Positions 63,491 through 64,000 of a stretch of DNA of 64,000 bases are shown piece after piece. The stretch is from Verrucomicrobiaceae bacterium (GTDB taxonomy: Bacteria; Verrucomicrobiota; Verrucomicrobiia; Verrucomicrobiales; Verrucomicrobiaceae). The position numbers and the translations under genes are program-made. Location: NCBI GenBank assembly GCA_016713035.1, contig JADJPW010000001.1, forward strand, positions 1,054,001 through 1,118,000, written 5' to 3'. The notes under the pieces were generated by a model. That model did no database searches and was not told where the DNA came from. It saw nothing but the letters and a program-made list of their open reading frames with translations. Positions within the stretch are counted from its first letter, which is position 1, and every line of letters begins with the position of its first letter.

Positions 63491-64000
63491 CCATCGGGCA
63501 CTGCGTCTGCTGGGGTCAGACCTAGGAAGGCGCGGAAACTGTTGCGGTCAGTGATCTGAAGCTCGTAGCGTCATCGGCCAGGCCGTGGAGGCGCTGCAAC
63601 ACGAGCACCTTGAACATGAGCATGGGATGAAAGCGTGGCCTGCCGCCAGGACCTTTGGGCTCACTGGTGAGAGCACTCATAATGAGCGGATCGAAGACCT
63701 CCCATTGAACGAGCTTGCCTACTCGCATCAAGGGCGTCTCGAAGGCTGCCACATCAAGGTTTTGAACGAACTCATCGAAGAGACCAGGATTGCCAAAAGG
63801 AATAAAACTTGCCACGCCTTTCCTTGCCGCAACTCATCGCGCGACGCCACTCTTTGATCGGGTTTGGTGCAGATTTTGAGTTTCCAGGAGTGCCCTTTAG
63901 CCATTAGCTTTCGTTGACCTGAAAGGGCCGAACCATTTTCCGCATTCCTTTTTTTTGCTCAATTCCTCTCCAAATTTTCATCCCTCGCTTCAGCAGACTG

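Larger units (their letters stand above)
62566..63815 (-). pseudogene. IS5-family transposase interrupted by three short insertions
   Basis: Pieces in order from 63815: NPGLFDEFVQNLDVAAFETP, GGRPRFHPMLMFKVLVLQRL, ADD(A), then in another frame YELQITDRNSFRAFLGL up to PDGQ; insertion R2; TISDFREL up to VTVDASFAEVPKQRN; a one-base shift at an eight-G run near 63230; DARWTKKNNETHYGYKDHVK up to VVYAD; insertion R3; CAYSGAPIEAALATKNVEPQ; insertion R1; then RVEHVFAQMSGSMKALYQRC and a C-terminus ending LNLNAAA. All catalytic acidic residues can still be seen. Without the insertions and shifts it would be a normal-length IS5 transposase. Confidence 0.82.
62428..63895 (-). mobile_element. IS5-family insertion sequence, copy 2, invaded by short repeats
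   Basis: 1468 bp between inverted repeats GGGCACTCCCGAAA (62428) and GGGCACTCCTGGAA (reading inward from 63895). The transposase on the minus strand is broken by three short insertions and by one-base shifts. The flanking DNA at 63896-64000 shows no gene. Confidence 0.8.

Overview
The window looks like a piece of a chromosome from Verrucomicrobiota (Verrucomicrobiales type, close in style to Prosthecobacter or Verrucomicrobium). This is inferred from gene content: formylglycine sulfatases, a DUF1501 and a DUF1549/DUF1553 protein, a PSCyt1-type cytochrome domain, Tat-exported Gfo/Idh/MocA oxidoreductases, a secreted aldose epimerase and a metallo-hydrolase with two MBL domains. No rRNA or tRNA gene was seen, so the placement is by gene content only.

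Layout. 1-7.8 kb: the 5' part of a kexin-like subtilase, a decayed REP-associated transposase (RAYT), a frameshifted low-molecular-weight phosphatase, an SGNH hydrolase, a frameshifted transmembrane Ser/Thr kinase with extracytoplasmic lectin-like and discoidin domains, and a sulfatase. 7.9 kb: the SRP RNA. 8-16 kb: two paralogous coiled-coil envelope proteins and a small lipoprotein, a tandem-MBL protein, a rhodanese, SufT and a bifunctional aldolase/dehydrogenase. 16-21.4 kb: an ArsR-controlled RND efflux cluster. 21.4-30.1 kb: seven minus-strand genes in a row (PP2C, aldose epimerase, DUF1501, GH3, radical SAM, DUF1549/1553, ABC ATPase). 30-39 kb: a Sel1-repeat protein, GDP-fucose synthase, an FAD oxidoreductase, LspA, a hydroxyacid-type dehydrogenase, a cysteine peptidase lipoprotein and a secreted caspase-like protease.

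39.2-46.05 kb is an insertion-sequence island. Two IS4 copies lie head to head at CTAG sites. An IS630 element sits in the TA of the central CTAG, and a second IS630 is nested inside the first. An IS5 copy follows. Between the last IS4 and the IS5 lies a scrap of a metallophosphoesterase gene.

46.2-60 kb returns to chromosomal genes: two Gfo/Idh/MocA oxidoreductases; an overlapping four-gene operon (fatty-acid-hydroxylase-like, unknown, HTTM/VKGC-like, YiiX-like lipoprotein); a decayed Rpn nuclease; a second sulfatase; rsmH with a MazG-like pyrophosphohydrolase; a PSCyt1 protein; and an ABC transporter operon. 60.6-63.9 kb is a second mobile region: an IS3 element with an A6G frameshift signal, a truncated ISL3 transposase, and an IS5 transposase gene invaded by three short repeats, two of them near-identical copies of a 60-bp unit.

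The observations I would follow first are: the 60-bp repeat that has entered the IS5 gene at exactly definable sites; the palindromic dispersed repeat near 16.0 and 32.4 kb that may be the REP partner of the decayed RAYT; the hydroxylase/HTTM/YiiX operon; and the coiled-coil paralog pair. At least six loci carry single-base length changes, many in homopolymers. This suggests residual sequencing error, so several 'pseudogenes' here may be intact in the organism.
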